From NCBI GenBank assembly GCA_023392945.1, contig JAEWNB010000047.1:1-18697 (forward strand): a DNA stretch of 18,697 nucleotides, written 5' to 3'. Positions 5,758 to 15,900 of this stretch are shown piece by piece (position 1 is the first letter of the stretch; every line of letters starts with the position of its first letter). Origin of the DNA: Bacteroidota bacterium (GTDB lineage: Bacteria > Bacteroidota > Bacteroidia > Bacteroidales > WCHB1-69). Position numbers and translations under genes: made by a program. Under the pieces are notes generated by a model. It made no database searches. It was not told where the DNA came from and was given only the letters and a program-made list of their open reading frames with translations.

Positions 5758-7482
5758 ATGAAAAAAAGACTACACATTTTGGGTTTTTTAGCTTTAACAG
5801 GGCTATTTTTATTGTCACAAAATTCTCTTTTCTGTCAAAAATTAAAAAACGAAGATATTCCCGATGATATTATTCAGACCTTAGACTTTGAACATCCAGG
5901 TGCAAAAGTATCTAGCTGGAATCTGGAGAATAATATTTTTGTTGCTACTTTCAAAGAAGATGGTTCGGTTGGAAAAATCTATATTGAAAATAGCGGAAAA
6001 TGGCTAAAAACGACTTATTCCATTCCCAAAACCGAACTTCCTTCAGCCATAACCGAATACATCAAGAATAAATATCCCTATTACACGATTTCCATTGCTT
6101 TGCTTCAGGAAACACCTGATGAAAAAATGCACTACTACATTGAAGCCAAGCCTGAAGGTGTGGGAATGCAAAGTTCTATTTTAACTTTTAATGATGTCGG
6201 AGCATTAATTAAACGCATTGATCCCGAAGGAGTTGCTGAAAGCAAAAAAGAAACTGAAAAAAAACCGGAAACTCCTAATCAAACGAAGTCAACCGGTAAA
6301 ACTTCAGACGCCCCTGCTTCAAAAGGAGCCCCTCAAAAAACTGTAGCTAAAGGAAATGATAAAACAGAACCTACGACCAAAACCACTTCCAAACCGGCCA
6401 CTACTAAGGCTGAGTCCAAACCCACAACGACTAAAACTACTTCTCAACCGGCCACTACTAAGGCTGAGTCTAAACCCACAACGACTAAAACTACTTCAAA
6501 ACCGGCCACTACTAAGACTGAGTCTAAAACCACAACAAGCAAAACAACCGAACCCCAAAAAGCAGAAAAAACAAAAAAAGGAAAAGCTGCTAAGCCGATT
6601 GTTGACGAATATGGAAATGTTGCAATTCCCCAAACAGAAGTACCTCCTGTTGTAATTACTGCATTTTCCAAAAAAGTTCAACGCCCTGAAGATTTGAACT
6701 GGTTCAAAATTGACACTTTTTATGTTGCAAAATGCATTGCTAAAATGCAAATGAATGATATCTACTTCACACCCAAAGGGATTTGGGAAAAAACATTAAT
6801 TAATTTACCGGAAGAATCTGTAACCGGCAATATGCAAAAGCATTTAAATGCTTTTTACAAAGGATGGAAATTCAAAAAGGCTACAAAGGAATTGCGTTCC
6901 GATAAGCAAGATATGACCCTCGTTGAAATTTACGAAAAGGATAATTTGAAAAGCAAACTTTTTACAACTGTCATTTTTGACAAAACCGGAAAACTTATAA
7001 GAAGTATTGACCCCAATTATTCTTTGGATGGCAGAAATAATGTTAGTGATGAAGACAATGATTTGAATGAATATTATGCCAAAATGAATATGAACATTGA
7101 CAACAACAATGGGGATAAAATTCCTTCTGAGATCATGAATGCTTTCAAAGCCAAATATCCACGTATTACCAATGCTCAATGGAGTGAGGATGAAGACGGC
7201 AATTATTTGGCTGCTTTTTTAGGAGCACGCAGCAAGGAAATTTGTGTTATCGGGAAATCGGGCACAATTCTTCAGACACAAATGCTTGGAAATGTTGAAA
7301 CGTTGTCTGAAAATATTCAAAACTATATTAAAGATAAATATAAAGGTTATAAAGTCAAAGAATATTATGCTGTTAAAGACCTAATTGAAAAAAGAAATAT
7401 TTACAAGGTGATTATTAACAATAAAAAAACCGGTATTGAGGAAATTCTTTGGTTTACTACCGGTGGATTAATCATAGAATAA
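5758..7482 (+). CDS. Secreted protein with three PepSY-like modules and a Thr/Lys repeat linker
   Basis: The 574-residue product starts with a signal peptide (about 1-27, ending near LFCQ) and is probably periplasmic or exported. Three related modules follow. They span about 34-157 (IPDDIIQTLDFEHPGA), 294-420 (VPPVVITAFSKKV) and 455-574 (IPSEIMNAFKAKYP). Each begins with a helix ending in a hydrophobic-lysine-proline pattern. Each then has beta strands of the W-x-x-(D/E)-(G/N)-x-(Y/F)-x-A type, as in the PepSY-like (BLIP-like) family of Bacteroidota. Modules 1 and 2 both end in an IDP motif (IKRIDPEG, IRSIDPNY). Residues about 158-280 form a low-complexity linker rich in Thr, Lys and Pro with three near-identical 18-residue repeats. 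PepSY-like proteins lack a proven reaction; binding or inhibition of enzymes is usually suggested. The gene lies 19 bases before prmA, probably in one operon. Confidence 0.85.
   Translation: MKKRLHILGFLALTGLFLLSQNSLFCQKLKNEDIPDDIIQTLDFEHPGAKVSSWNLENNIFVATFKEDGSVGKIYIENSGKWLKTTYSIPKTELPSAITEYIKNKYPYYTISIALLQETPDEKMHYYIEAKPEGVGMQSSILTFNDVGALIKRIDPEGVAESKKETEKKPETPNQTKSTGKTSDAPASKGAPQKTVAKGNDKTEPTTKTTSKPATTKAESKPTTTKTTSQPATTKAESKPTTTKTTSKPATTKTESKTTTSKTTEPQKAEKTKKGKAAKPIVDEYGNVAIPQTEVPPVVITAFSKKVQRPEDLNWFKIDTFYVAKCIAKMQMNDIYFTPKGIWEKTLINLPEESVTGNMQKHLNAFYKGWKFKKATKELRSDKQDMTLVEIYEKDNLKSKLFTTVIFDKTGKLIRSIDPNYSLDGRNNVSDEDNDLNEYYAKMNMNIDNNNGDKIPSEIMNAFKAKYPRITNAQWSEDEDGNYLAAFLGARSKEICVIGKSGTILQTQMLGNVETLSENIQNYIKDKYKGYKVKEYYAVKDLIEKRNIYKVIINNKKTGIEEILWFTTGGLIIE
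6373..6534 (+). repeat. Three tandem 54-bp repeats encoding an 18-residue linker unit
   Basis: The units are 6373-6426, 6427-6480 and 6481-6534. Each encodes TTKTTSKPATTKAESKPT with small variations (K to Q, A to T, P to T). By my count units 1 and 2 differ at 5 of 54 bases and units 2 and 3 at 4, so the duplication is recent or kept homogeneous. The unit is a multiple of three, so copy-number change would lengthen or shorten the linker without a frameshift. Confidence 0.93.
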
Positions 7483-7501
7483 TCATTTTCAAATTACTTA
7501 A

Positions 7502-8344
7502 ATGGATTATTTTGAAATTAAACTGACTTTCGACAATAGTGAACCCTGGAAGGAGGTCTTTACATCCATTTTGGCAGATGCCGGATGTGAGAGTTTTATG
7601 GATGGCAATGACGAAAATATCCTTTTGGCTTATATTGCCGAAAATCTTTATAATCCTATAACATTCAAGAAAATATTAGAAGATCATACTTTTAATGTTA
7701 AAATAAAATACTCGGTTTCAAAAATTGAAAGTCAGGACTGGAATACAATATGGGAATTAAACTATTCCCCGGTTCTGATTGCCAATCGTTGTTTTATTCA
7801 TGCCCCATTTCACCAGGCACGTCCCGATATTGAATATGACCTTGTAATAGAGCCTAAAATGTCATTTGGAACAGCTCATCATGAGACCACTTCTATGATG
7901 ATAGAATTTTTACTGGAAGAAGAAGTTAAAGGAAAAAGTCTTTTAGATATGGGATCGGGAACGGGAATTCTGGCCATTCTTGCTCATAAAAAAGGAGCTT
8001 ATCCAATATTAGCCGTTGACAATGACGAATGGGCATATCAAAATAATATCGAAAACAATTTTCGCAATAATGCAGAATCAATTCAGGTTAAACTTGGAGA
8101 TGCTTCTGTTATAAAAAATTCTCAATTTGACATCATATTTGCCAATATTAATCGCAATATTTTATATGAAGATATCCCCATTTATTCCTCTTGTTTAGAA
8201 AAAAACGGTCTGTTATTTCTTAGTGGATTTTATATTGAAAATGATTTAAATATTCTTGAAAAAAGGTGTCTGGAGTTTCAAATAAAGCTTATTCATTTCA
8301 AAGAAAATAATCATTGGGCAGCAGCCAAATTCATCAAAGTATAA
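7502..8344 (+). CDS. prmA: Ribosomal protein L11 methyltransferase
   Basis: The 280-residue cytoplasmic enzyme would trimethylate amino groups of ribosomal protein L11 using S-adenosylmethionine. The N-terminal 90 or so residues form the substrate-recognition part, ending in the QDWNTIWELNYSP block (78-90). The catalytic domain shows PKMSFGTAHHETT (118-130), a variant of the family's PGMAFGTG-H-TT signature. The SAM-binding loop LDMGSGTGILAI (148-159), an acidic VDND after beta-2 (172-175), and the NINRNIL motif (215-221) follow, where PrmA usually has N-I-x-x-N-x-L. The length suits Bacteroidota PrmA. It follows the PepSY-like gene by 19 bases and has no promoter of its own that I can see. 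The pairing with that secreted protein has no evident functional reason. Confidence 0.94.
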   Translation: MDYFEIKLTFDNSEPWKEVFTSILADAGCESFMDGNDENILLAYIAENLYNPITFKKILEDHTFNVKIKYSVSKIESQDWNTIWELNYSPVLIANRCFIHAPFHQARPDIEYDLVIEPKMSFGTAHHETTSMMIEFLLEEEVKGKSLLDMGSGTGILAILAHKKGAYPILAVDNDEWAYQNNIENNFRNNAESIQVKLGDASVIKNSQFDIIFANINRNILYEDIPIYSSCLEKNGLLFLSGFYIENDLNILEKRCLEFQIKLIHFKENNHWAAAKFIKV

Positions 8345-8366
8345 TGATGGTTTATTTTATAATTTG

Positions 8367-8374
8367 TATCTTTG
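8367..8374 (+). promoter_or_regulatory. Bacteroidota-type -7 box for the giant exported protein gene
   Basis: TATCTTTG matches TAnnTTTG and lies 22 bases upstream of the ATG at 8397. A TTG at 8364 that would extend the frame overlaps the promoter region, which favours the ATG. No -33 match is evident. Confidence 0.55.
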
Positions 8375-8396
8375 CTGCCGTTTAAAACAGCAGCCA

Positions 8397-11300
8397 ATGA
8401 AGCGTTTATTTTTCCTGATTTGTCTTGTGCTTTTTTCATCTATCGTTTCTGCACAAAGGTTTACTTCTTTTTCTACAAATCCTTCCTTAACAATAGAAGA
8501 GATGAAAACCTTTTTTTCCACTGCCCCTGAAGACAGAAAAAAAGAAGGCGATGTGATGGTTGAAAAATTTACGGAATTTTGGAACAGTCCATGGCTGAGC
8601 AGCGATATGCAGGAAGATTTTATTAATACTTCCAATATAATGCTGAAGAATAAAATGAGACCTTTTCCTCAATTCAAATCATACATTGATGCCTATATTT
8701 CTTTTATCAACAACAGTTTGGCAGAATATAATGATGAATGGACAAAAATTATTCTGTTTCATGTAGAAAATGATGCTACTTCTTTTCATAAAAAAATGAA
8801 CATTTATGCTATTTTCTTCACTCAAAATATACTTTTTGATGAGGCCAATACTACCTGGAAAGTTTTAGGAGATGCAGTAAAATTAGGGATTGACCGAGAA
8901 CCATATATAGAATTTGCTGAAATTAATTTAGTCGGATCATCAAAACAGGACAGTCTTACCATAGTCGGGACAAAGGGGCTTTATTATCCTTCTTCATTAA
9001 AATGGGAAGGCAAAGGCGGTGAAATCTTTTGGGATCGTGCCGGCATCGGACACCAGGTTAAGGCCAAATTGTCAGATTATTTTATTGATATCCGATTCCC
9101 AAAAATGTCAGCTGAGAACGCCCTTTTATATTATCCTGAACTATTTTCAAATCCAATAAAAGGAATAGTTGAGGACAAGGCTTTTCTGGCATCAGATGAG
9201 GACAAAGCCACTTATCCCAGGTTTAAAAGTTATGACAATTACATTTCTATCCCGGAAATTTATGATAATGTTGATTACATTGGGGGATTTGAAATGCATG
9301 GATCCTCAATAATGGGGGCTTCTGATGGAACAAATCTGGCAAAATTATATATCAAGAAAAAAAACAAAATTATTGTATTTGCAGAGTCAAAAAGTTTTTT
9401 GTTCAAGACTGAAAGTATTCTTTCCGATGAAGCTAAAGTAAGAATATACGTAGAAAATGATTCTATTTATCACCCTGCTTCAAATCTTAAATATACTGAA
9501 CTTACAAAAGAGTTGCTTATTTCAAGACCTAAAAATGGAATTGGAAGAACTCCTTTTTTTGATTCCTATCACAAACTTGATATTACTGCTGAATCAATTT
9601 TCTGGAAAACTGATGAAGAAAGAATTGAATTTAAACCAATTGTTGGAAATCAAAGTGAAAGTTCAGCCATTTTTGAGTCACAGAATTACTTCAATTATAC
9701 TGTGATGAAAGATATTCTGGGATATAATGAAGTAAATCCCATATTTACACTTTGGGAACTTTTTCAAATTTATAAATTTGAAAAAATTCCATTACAACGT
9801 GTGGTAGCACACTTCAAACGATCAGAAAATGACATCAAAAGAATGCTCATTGAACTTGCCGCACAAGGATTTATTGAATATGATATTTATAACGATGAAA
9901 TTCATTATAGAAAAAAAATTGCCCAGTATCTGAATAATGATATCGGGAAAAAAGACTATGACAATATTGTACTTGAGTCTAAAAATCATTACGCTTCGCT
10001 AGATTTGCTAACTAATGATTTAAAAATTTCCAGTTGTGAATTTTTCGTTTTAAGCGATGCTCAGATTGTAAATGTTTACCCCAAAAATGAGACTGTTATT
10101 GTCAAAAAAAACAGGGATATGGTTTTCTCCGGAAGAATTGTGGCAGGATTGTTTGATTTTGTCACTCATAACTGTAAGTTTAATTATGACAAATTTACTG
10201 TTGAAATGGATATTATTGATTCATTACTAATGTATGTAGAAGACAAAAATGGACCTCAAAATATGTATGGAGATTACAAACTGCGGAAAGTTACAAGTTG
10301 TATTGAAGAATTAGCAGGCACCCTCTATATTGATGTTCCGGGTAATAAATCGGGAAGGGTTGATTATCCCGATTATCCGATTTTTGAGAGTCGAAAAGGG
10401 GGAAAAGTTTTTTATGATCATCCTTTTACTTTAAACAGAGCTTACAAAAGAGATCGTTTTTATTATCTTGTTGATGTATTTAGAGTTGTTAATTTGGATA
10501 ATTTTGAACCTGACTCCATGAGATTCAAAGGATATTTGGTTTCAGGAGGAATTTTTCCTGATATTCATCAACCTTTGGTCACCAGACCTGACTTTTCTCT
10601 TGGATTTGAATATTTTACAGATGCTTCCGGACTTCCAATGTATGAGGGAAAAGGTCAATATTATAACCGCATTGATTTAAGTAATCGGGGACTTCGAGGA
10701 AACGGCACTATTGAATATCTTACTTCTATTACGACTTCTGACAGTATCGTTTTTTATCTGGATTCCTTAAATGGAAGCGTAAGGACCCACGAAGTAACTG
10801 AACAACAGGAGGGAATAGAATTTCCACATGCAGTAGTAAAGGATGCCTATATTCATTGGGAGCCGTATAAGGACCAAATGTTTATTCATACTTTGCAGTT
10901 TCCAATGGCTATATTCGATGAAACCGAACTTACCGGTTTCTCAAAATTAACCCCATCAGGCATGTTCGGCAGCGGAGTTGTTAAATTTAAACGTGCCGAC
11001 CTTACTTCAGAATTATTCCGTTTTAAACATCATGAATTGCTTTCCGATACTGCGAACCTTCGAATTTACGACCTTAATTCGACGGATTTTGCATTTACGA
11101 CCGATAATTACAATTCCTATATTGATTTTAAAACCAGAAAAGGGGTCTTCATTTCCAATGGCGATGTTTCTGAAGTTGTCTTTGTAAAAAACCAGTTTAA
11201 AACTAATGCTTCACGATTCGAATGGGAGCCGATTGACGAAAATATAATCCGCTTTAATTGGGATGATCCATACAAGAATGTTGACATCAACAATACTCCT

Positions 11301-12881
11301 TCCCGAGAATTAGTTGATATGAAAAGTGAGGGCAATGAACTTATTGCCACTGATCCAGGGAAAAAAGATTTAAAATTCAATGCTTTAAATGCAGAATTCG
11401 ACTTTTCCAAAAATACTATTAAAGCACACGGTGTCAGATTTATCAACGTTGGAGATGCTGCAATCATCCCACACGATGGAGAGGTTATCATCTATGAAAA
11501 GGCTGAAATAGGTTCCTTTACTCAATCCAGAATTTTAGCAGGAAGGGTTAATAAATATCATGAATTGTACAATTGCAATGCTAAAATAATAACCGGGGCA
11601 GACTTCAAAGGTTCCGGAGATTACGACTATATAGATGAAAATAAAAGTGTCCAAACATTGCATTTTGATACTGTTTGGTTTTATAAAACCACGCAAGGTG
11701 GTGCTCTCATTCCAAAGGATAAAGACTTTAAACTTAGCCCTCATTTTGGATTTGATGGAAGAGCTGAATTGCACAGTGATCAGCCATTCCTTACTTTTGC
11801 GGGTGGAGTTGAATTGATTCATGATTGTGACACTGTTAAATATGCACGCCTTGTCATCATCCAACAGGTTGACCCTAATAATATCTTCATTGAAATTCAT
11901 AATAGGAGCAAAGATGTGGCTGACCGAAAAGCTGTTGTAGCCATAGCTTCCAGAAACAGAGATGGGCGCATCTATACTTGCTTTGGTGCAGCAAAAGATC
12001 AATTCAACGATGCAGAATATATTTCTGTTTTCGGATTTATCACCTACGATAAAGAGGCTCATGCTTTTAAAGCAGCTTCGATGGAAAAACTTAAAGATTC
12101 TTCTGTCCCAGGCAATATTTTATCCTTAGATGATTACAATTGCATTTCTACAGGGGAAGGTGCCATTGACATGGGAACCAAACTCGGAAGAATTGAATTT
12201 ATAACTAATGGATCTATAACAAATTACATGAGAGCTGACTCTGCAATAATGCATCTCACCACTTCTATTGATTTCTTTTTCAATGATGAATCAATGAAAA
12301 TTATGAACAATGCATTAGAAAAATCAGAAACATTAAATTTCGTTGACATTTCTAATGATGACTCATACGAAATGGCCCTCATTAACATACTTGGGGAAGA
12401 TGGGTACGCTAAATTCAGCAAGGAACTTGCGTCAGGAGGTCAGACAAAAAAATTACCTGAAAAATTACAAGTACAATTTCTTTTCTCAAAAATTGACTTT
12501 ATTTGGGATAAAGAAAATAGTGCCTTTGTCTCTCAAAAAGAGTTACCTCTTATTGTCTGTGGCAGTAAGCAAGTTTATAAAATTGTTCCCGGAAGAATTG
12601 TAATTGAGAAAAGAGGTTCGCGAAACAGACTTTATATCTATTTCGAATTTGATAACATGTTCTTTTTCTTCCAATTCGAAAATAATAGCATGTATGGCTA
12701 TTCCTCTGAAAAGAAATTTGTTGAAGCCATCATGAGTGTAAAAGCCAAAAATAAGACTATAAAATCTGGCGACGGATTACCTTCTTTTACATACAAATTA
12801 GGCAACAAAACTCAACAAAGAAAATTTGTAAGTAAATATTTTAGCATTCAACTTGAAGAAGAATATCCTGAATCCGAATAA
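8397..12881 (+). CDS. Giant exported orphan protein, 1,494 aa, with winged-helix-like segment
   Basis: I do not recognise a named family. The ATG at 8397 gives a clean signal peptide (MKRLFFLICL, then VLFSSIVSAQ, cleavage after A19); the longer TTG start would add cysteines and a basic residue before it. Residues 30-170 look helical. From about 175 onward the chain is rich in short beta strands of alternating polar and hydrophobic type (for example DSLTIVGTKGLYYPSSLKWE at 185-204). Similar blocks return near 980-1060 and 1080-1180. This recalls the stacked-strand OstA/LptA-like or AsmA-like folds, but that is an impression only. Residues about 448-510 differ: two helices, then PLQRVVAHFKRSENDIKRML and LAAQGFIEYD, resembling a winged helix-turn-helix. 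No lipobox, no C-terminal secretion domain of the Por type, and no obvious catalytic motif are seen. It lies between prmA and purL with its own -7 box. Confidence 0.85.
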   Translation: MKRLFFLICLVLFSSIVSAQRFTSFSTNPSLTIEEMKTFFSTAPEDRKKEGDVMVEKFTEFWNSPWLSSDMQEDFINTSNIMLKNKMRPFPQFKSYIDAYISFINNSLAEYNDEWTKIILFHVENDATSFHKKMNIYAIFFTQNILFDEANTTWKVLGDAVKLGIDREPYIEFAEINLVGSSKQDSLTIVGTKGLYYPSSLKWEGKGGEIFWDRAGIGHQVKAKLSDYFIDIRFPKMSAENALLYYPELFSNPIKGIVEDKAFLASDEDKATYPRFKSYDNYISIPEIYDNVDYIGGFEMHGSSIMGASDGTNLAKLYIKKKNKIIVFAESKSFLFKTESILSDEAKVRIYVENDSIYHPASNLKYTELTKELLISRPKNGIGRTPFFDSYHKLDITAESIFWKTDEERIEFKPIVGNQSESSAIFESQNYFNYTVMKDILGYNEVNPIFTLWELFQIYKFEKIPLQRVVAHFKRSENDIKRMLIELAAQGFIEYDIYNDEIHYRKKIAQYLNNDIGKKDYDNIVLESKNHYASLDLLTNDLKISSCEFFVLSDAQIVNVYPKNETVIVKKNRDMVFSGRIVAGLFDFVTHNCKFNYDKFTVEMDIIDSLLMYVEDKNGPQNMYGDYKLRKVTSCIEELAGTLYIDVPGNKSGRVDYPDYPIFESRKGGKVFYDHPFTLNRAYKRDRFYYLVDVFRVVNLDNFEPDSMRFKGYLVSGGIFPDIHQPLVTRPDFSLGFEYFTDASGLPMYEGKGQYYNRIDLSNRGLRGNGTIEYLTSITTSDSIVFYLDSLNGSVRTHEVTEQQEGIEFPHAVVKDAYIHWEPYKDQMFIHTLQFPMAIFDETELTGFSKLTPSGMFGSGVVKFKRADLTSELFRFKHHELLSDTANLRIYDLNSTDFAFTTDNYNSYIDFKTRKGVFISNGDVSEVVFVKNQFKTNASRFEWEPIDENIIRFNWDDPYKNVDINNTPSRELVDMKSEGNELIATDPGKKDLKFNALNAEFDFSKNTIKAHGVRFINVGDAAIIPHDGEVIIYEKAEIGSFTQSRILAGRVNKYHELYNCNAKIITGADFKGSGDYDYIDENKSVQTLHFDTVWFYKTTQGGALIPKDKDFKLSPHFGFDGRAELHSDQPFLTFAGGVELIHDCDTVKYARLVIIQQVDPNNIFIEIHNRSKDVADRKAVVAIASRNRDGRIYTCFGAAKDQFNDAEYISVFGFITYDKEAHAFKAASMEKLKDSSVPGNILSLDDYNCISTGEGAIDMGTKLGRIEFITNGSITNYMRADSAIMHLTTSIDFFFNDESMKIMNNALEKSETLNFVDISNDDSYEMALINILGEDGYAKFSKELASGGQTKKLPEKLQVQFLFSKIDFIWDKENSAFVSQKELPLIVCGSKQVYKIVPGRIVIEKRGSRNRLYIYFEFDNMFFFFQFENNSMYGYSSEKKFVEAIMSVKAKNKTIKSGDGLPSFTYKLGNKTQQRKFVSKYFSIQLEEEYPESE

Positions 12882-12919
12882 TTCTGAAAAAAACTAACTT
12901 AATTACTCAACATTTTATA

Positions 12920-12927
12920 TATTTTTG
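12920..12927 (+). promoter_or_regulatory. Bacteroidota-type -7 box for purL
   Basis: TATTTTTG, followed by CAG, matches TAnnTTTG and lies 18 bases upstream of the ATG at 12946. The in-frame TTG at 12925 is the last part of this box, so it is unlikely to be the start codon. A PurR-type operator is not apparent. Confidence 0.58.
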
Positions 12928-12945
12928 CAGGGCAATTTTAAACCA

Positions 12946-15900
12946 ATGACCAACAACTTTAATGTTCGCCTTTTTGTTGAAAAAAAGGCACTTTTTCAAG
13001 TCGAAGCTCAAAGTTTACTAAACGATTTGAATACAAATCTCAATTTAAATATCCAAAATTTAAGACTCCTTAATGTCTATGATATTTTTAATATTGATTC
13101 TGAATTATTGGATAAAGCAAAAGTAAGTATCTTCTCTGAACCTGTTACTGATAATCTATATGAAGACTTTGACTTTTCCGGACTTAAATACTTTGCTATT
13201 GAATATTTACCCGGTCAATTTGACCAACGTGCAGACAGTGCCATGCAGTGCCTTTCACTTCTTAATCCTAAAACCGAAGCAGTTATAAAAAGTGCCCGAT
13301 TAATAGTATTTACCGATAAAATAAGTTCTCATGATCTGAATCGTATCAAAAAATACTGCATAAATGAAGTTGAAGCACGTGAAAAAGATTTGTCTTTTTT
13401 AGACCTTTCTGAAAAAGTTCTGGTTGGGGATGTTCCGGTTTATAATGAATTTATAGATTTTTCTGCAAGGGAAATTGAAAATTTCAGAAAAGAACTCTCT
13501 TTGGCTATGTCTTTGGATGATATCCTCTTCGTTCAGAATTACTTTAAAAACACTGAGAAAAGAAATCCTACTGAGACAGAAATAAAAATGCTGGACACTT
13601 ATTGGAGTGACCATTGCAGACATACAACTTTTGAAACAGAATTAGAAAATATTACTTTTACTCCTTCTGCTTTCAATAATCAATTACAAGAGGCTTTCTA
13701 TCAATACATACAGCTGAGAAATAATGTTCACGGAGGCAAAAAACCTTTATCACTTATGGATATGGCTACCATTTGCGGAAAAAATGAACGCAAACAGGGG
13801 AATTTAGAGGATTTGGAAATTTCTGATGAAATTAATGCCTGTAGCATTTATATTGATGTTGACGTTGATGGCAAAATAGAAAAATGGTTGCTGATGTTTA
13901 AGAATGAAACTCATAATCATCCCACTGAAATAGAACCTTTCGGAGGAGCTTCAACCTGCATCGGTGGAGCTATACGCGACCCGCTTAGTGGCAGAAGTTA
14001 TGTATATCAGGCTATGCGTGTTACAGGAGCCGCCAATATCACTGAATCGATTGATAAAACTATAGAAGGGAAACTACCTCAACGTGTGATTTCCAAAAAA
14101 GCAGCCTTAGGTTATTCTTCCTATGGCAATCAAATCGGACTGGCAACTACTCATGTTAGAGAGATCTATCATGATGGTTATAAAGCTAAAAGAATGGAGG
14201 TAGGTGCCGTTATTGGCGCAGCCCCTGCCAGCTCAGTCAAACGGGAAAAACCTCTTCCCGGAGATATCATCATTATGTTCGGCGGCAGAACCGGACGTGA
14301 CGGTATTGGAGGTGCAACCGGATCTTCAAAAGAACATAATGAAAGTTCCCTCGAAATTTGTACTGCTGAAGTTCAAAAAGGAAATGCCCCCGAAGAACGT
14401 AAAATTCAACACCTTTTTCGAAATCCGGAAGTAACTTCCCTCATTAAAAGATCTAATGATTTTGGTGCCGGAGGAGTAAGTGTTGCTATTGGAGAACTTG
14501 CAGATGGTCTTATCATTAATCTTGACGCAGTCCCTACTAAATACAAAGGTCTAAATGGTACCGAGATTGCTATTAGCGAATCTCAGGAAAGAATGAGTGT
14601 GGTTGTTGCTCCTGATAATAAAGATAAATTTTTTGAATTTTGCAAAAAAGAGAATATTGAAGCTACTGTCATTGCAAAGGTAACCGATGACAACCGACTA
14701 AAAATGACTTGGAAAGGAACCGACATTGTTAATCTTTCGAGAGATTTTATCAATACAAACGGTATACGACAGAAAGTAAACGTCACTGTCAATCCTATTC
14801 CGGATAATATTCTAGAACCTCTCGCGGTAAAAGGAGATGTTTTGGAAGAAAAAATCTGTAACAGACTTAGTGACTTAAATGTGGCCTCTCAAAAGGGAAT
14901 GATTGAAATGTTTGATTCTACAATCGGGGCATCTACAATTCTTATGCCTTATGGAGGCAAGTTTCAACTTACCGAAACACAGGCAAGTGTTCAAAAATTA
15001 CCCGTTCGTCATGGAAAAACAAATACCGCAAGCATCATGACTTTCGGCTTTAATCCCTTTATTTCTACAAAATCTCCTTTCCATGGAGCTATCTATGCCA
15101 TATTAGAATCTATTTCAAAAGTAGTGGCTGTCGGCGGAGATTATAAAAAAATCCGTTTCACTTTTCAGGAATATTTTGAAAAATTAGGGAATGATGAAAC
15201 AAAATGGGGGAAACCTTTTGCCGCCCTTCTGGGTGCAATATTCATGCAAAATGAATTTCATCTCCCTGCGATCGGGGGAAAAGATTCTATGAGTGGAACT
15301 TTCAAAAAACTAAATGTACCTCCCACTTTGATTTCTTTTGCTGTAACGACTGCAAATGCTTTGGATATTATCTCTCCGGAATTTAAAAAACCAGAAAATT
15401 ACATTTACCTTATAAAACATAATCCAACTTATTTCAAACCTAATACACAACAACTTATTGCTAATTTTGATTTTATTCATAAAAAAATAAAAGATAAGAT
15501 CATTATTTCAGCTTTTACTATTGAATTTGGAGGAGTGATTGAAGCTTTGACAAAAATGAGCTGGGGTAATAATCTCGGATTTGATATTCAAACAAATGAA
15601 TCCCTATTTGATTATGGATACGGTAGTTTTGTCGTTGAATCTACTGAAAAATTAGATTCTGAAAATGCGATTCTTTTGGGGAAAGTGTCTGAAAAGTTCA
15701 TTATCAACAGTGAAGTTATTAATAAAGAAAGATGTTTGAATGCTTGGAGAAATACTTTTGAAGCTATCTACCCGGAAAATAAAAATAGTAATTTTAATAT
15801 TCCGAACATTCCGACTCAAAAAGTCATTTCAGATTCACAAATTAAATGTTCAGAGAAAATTGAAAAAGTTGAAGTATTAATTCCTGTATTTCCGGGAACA

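Noticed and set aside
8374..8394. Possible hairpin (GCTGC with GCAGC) just upstream of the 8397 start
   Set aside because: The stem is 5 bases with an 11-base loop, and transcription probably starts within it, so an RNA role is unlikely.
11535..12062. Minus-strand open frame of 175 codons inside the giant orphan gene
   Set aside because: It has no promoter, signal or recognisable motif, and the plus-strand frame continues intact through it for 4.5 kb.
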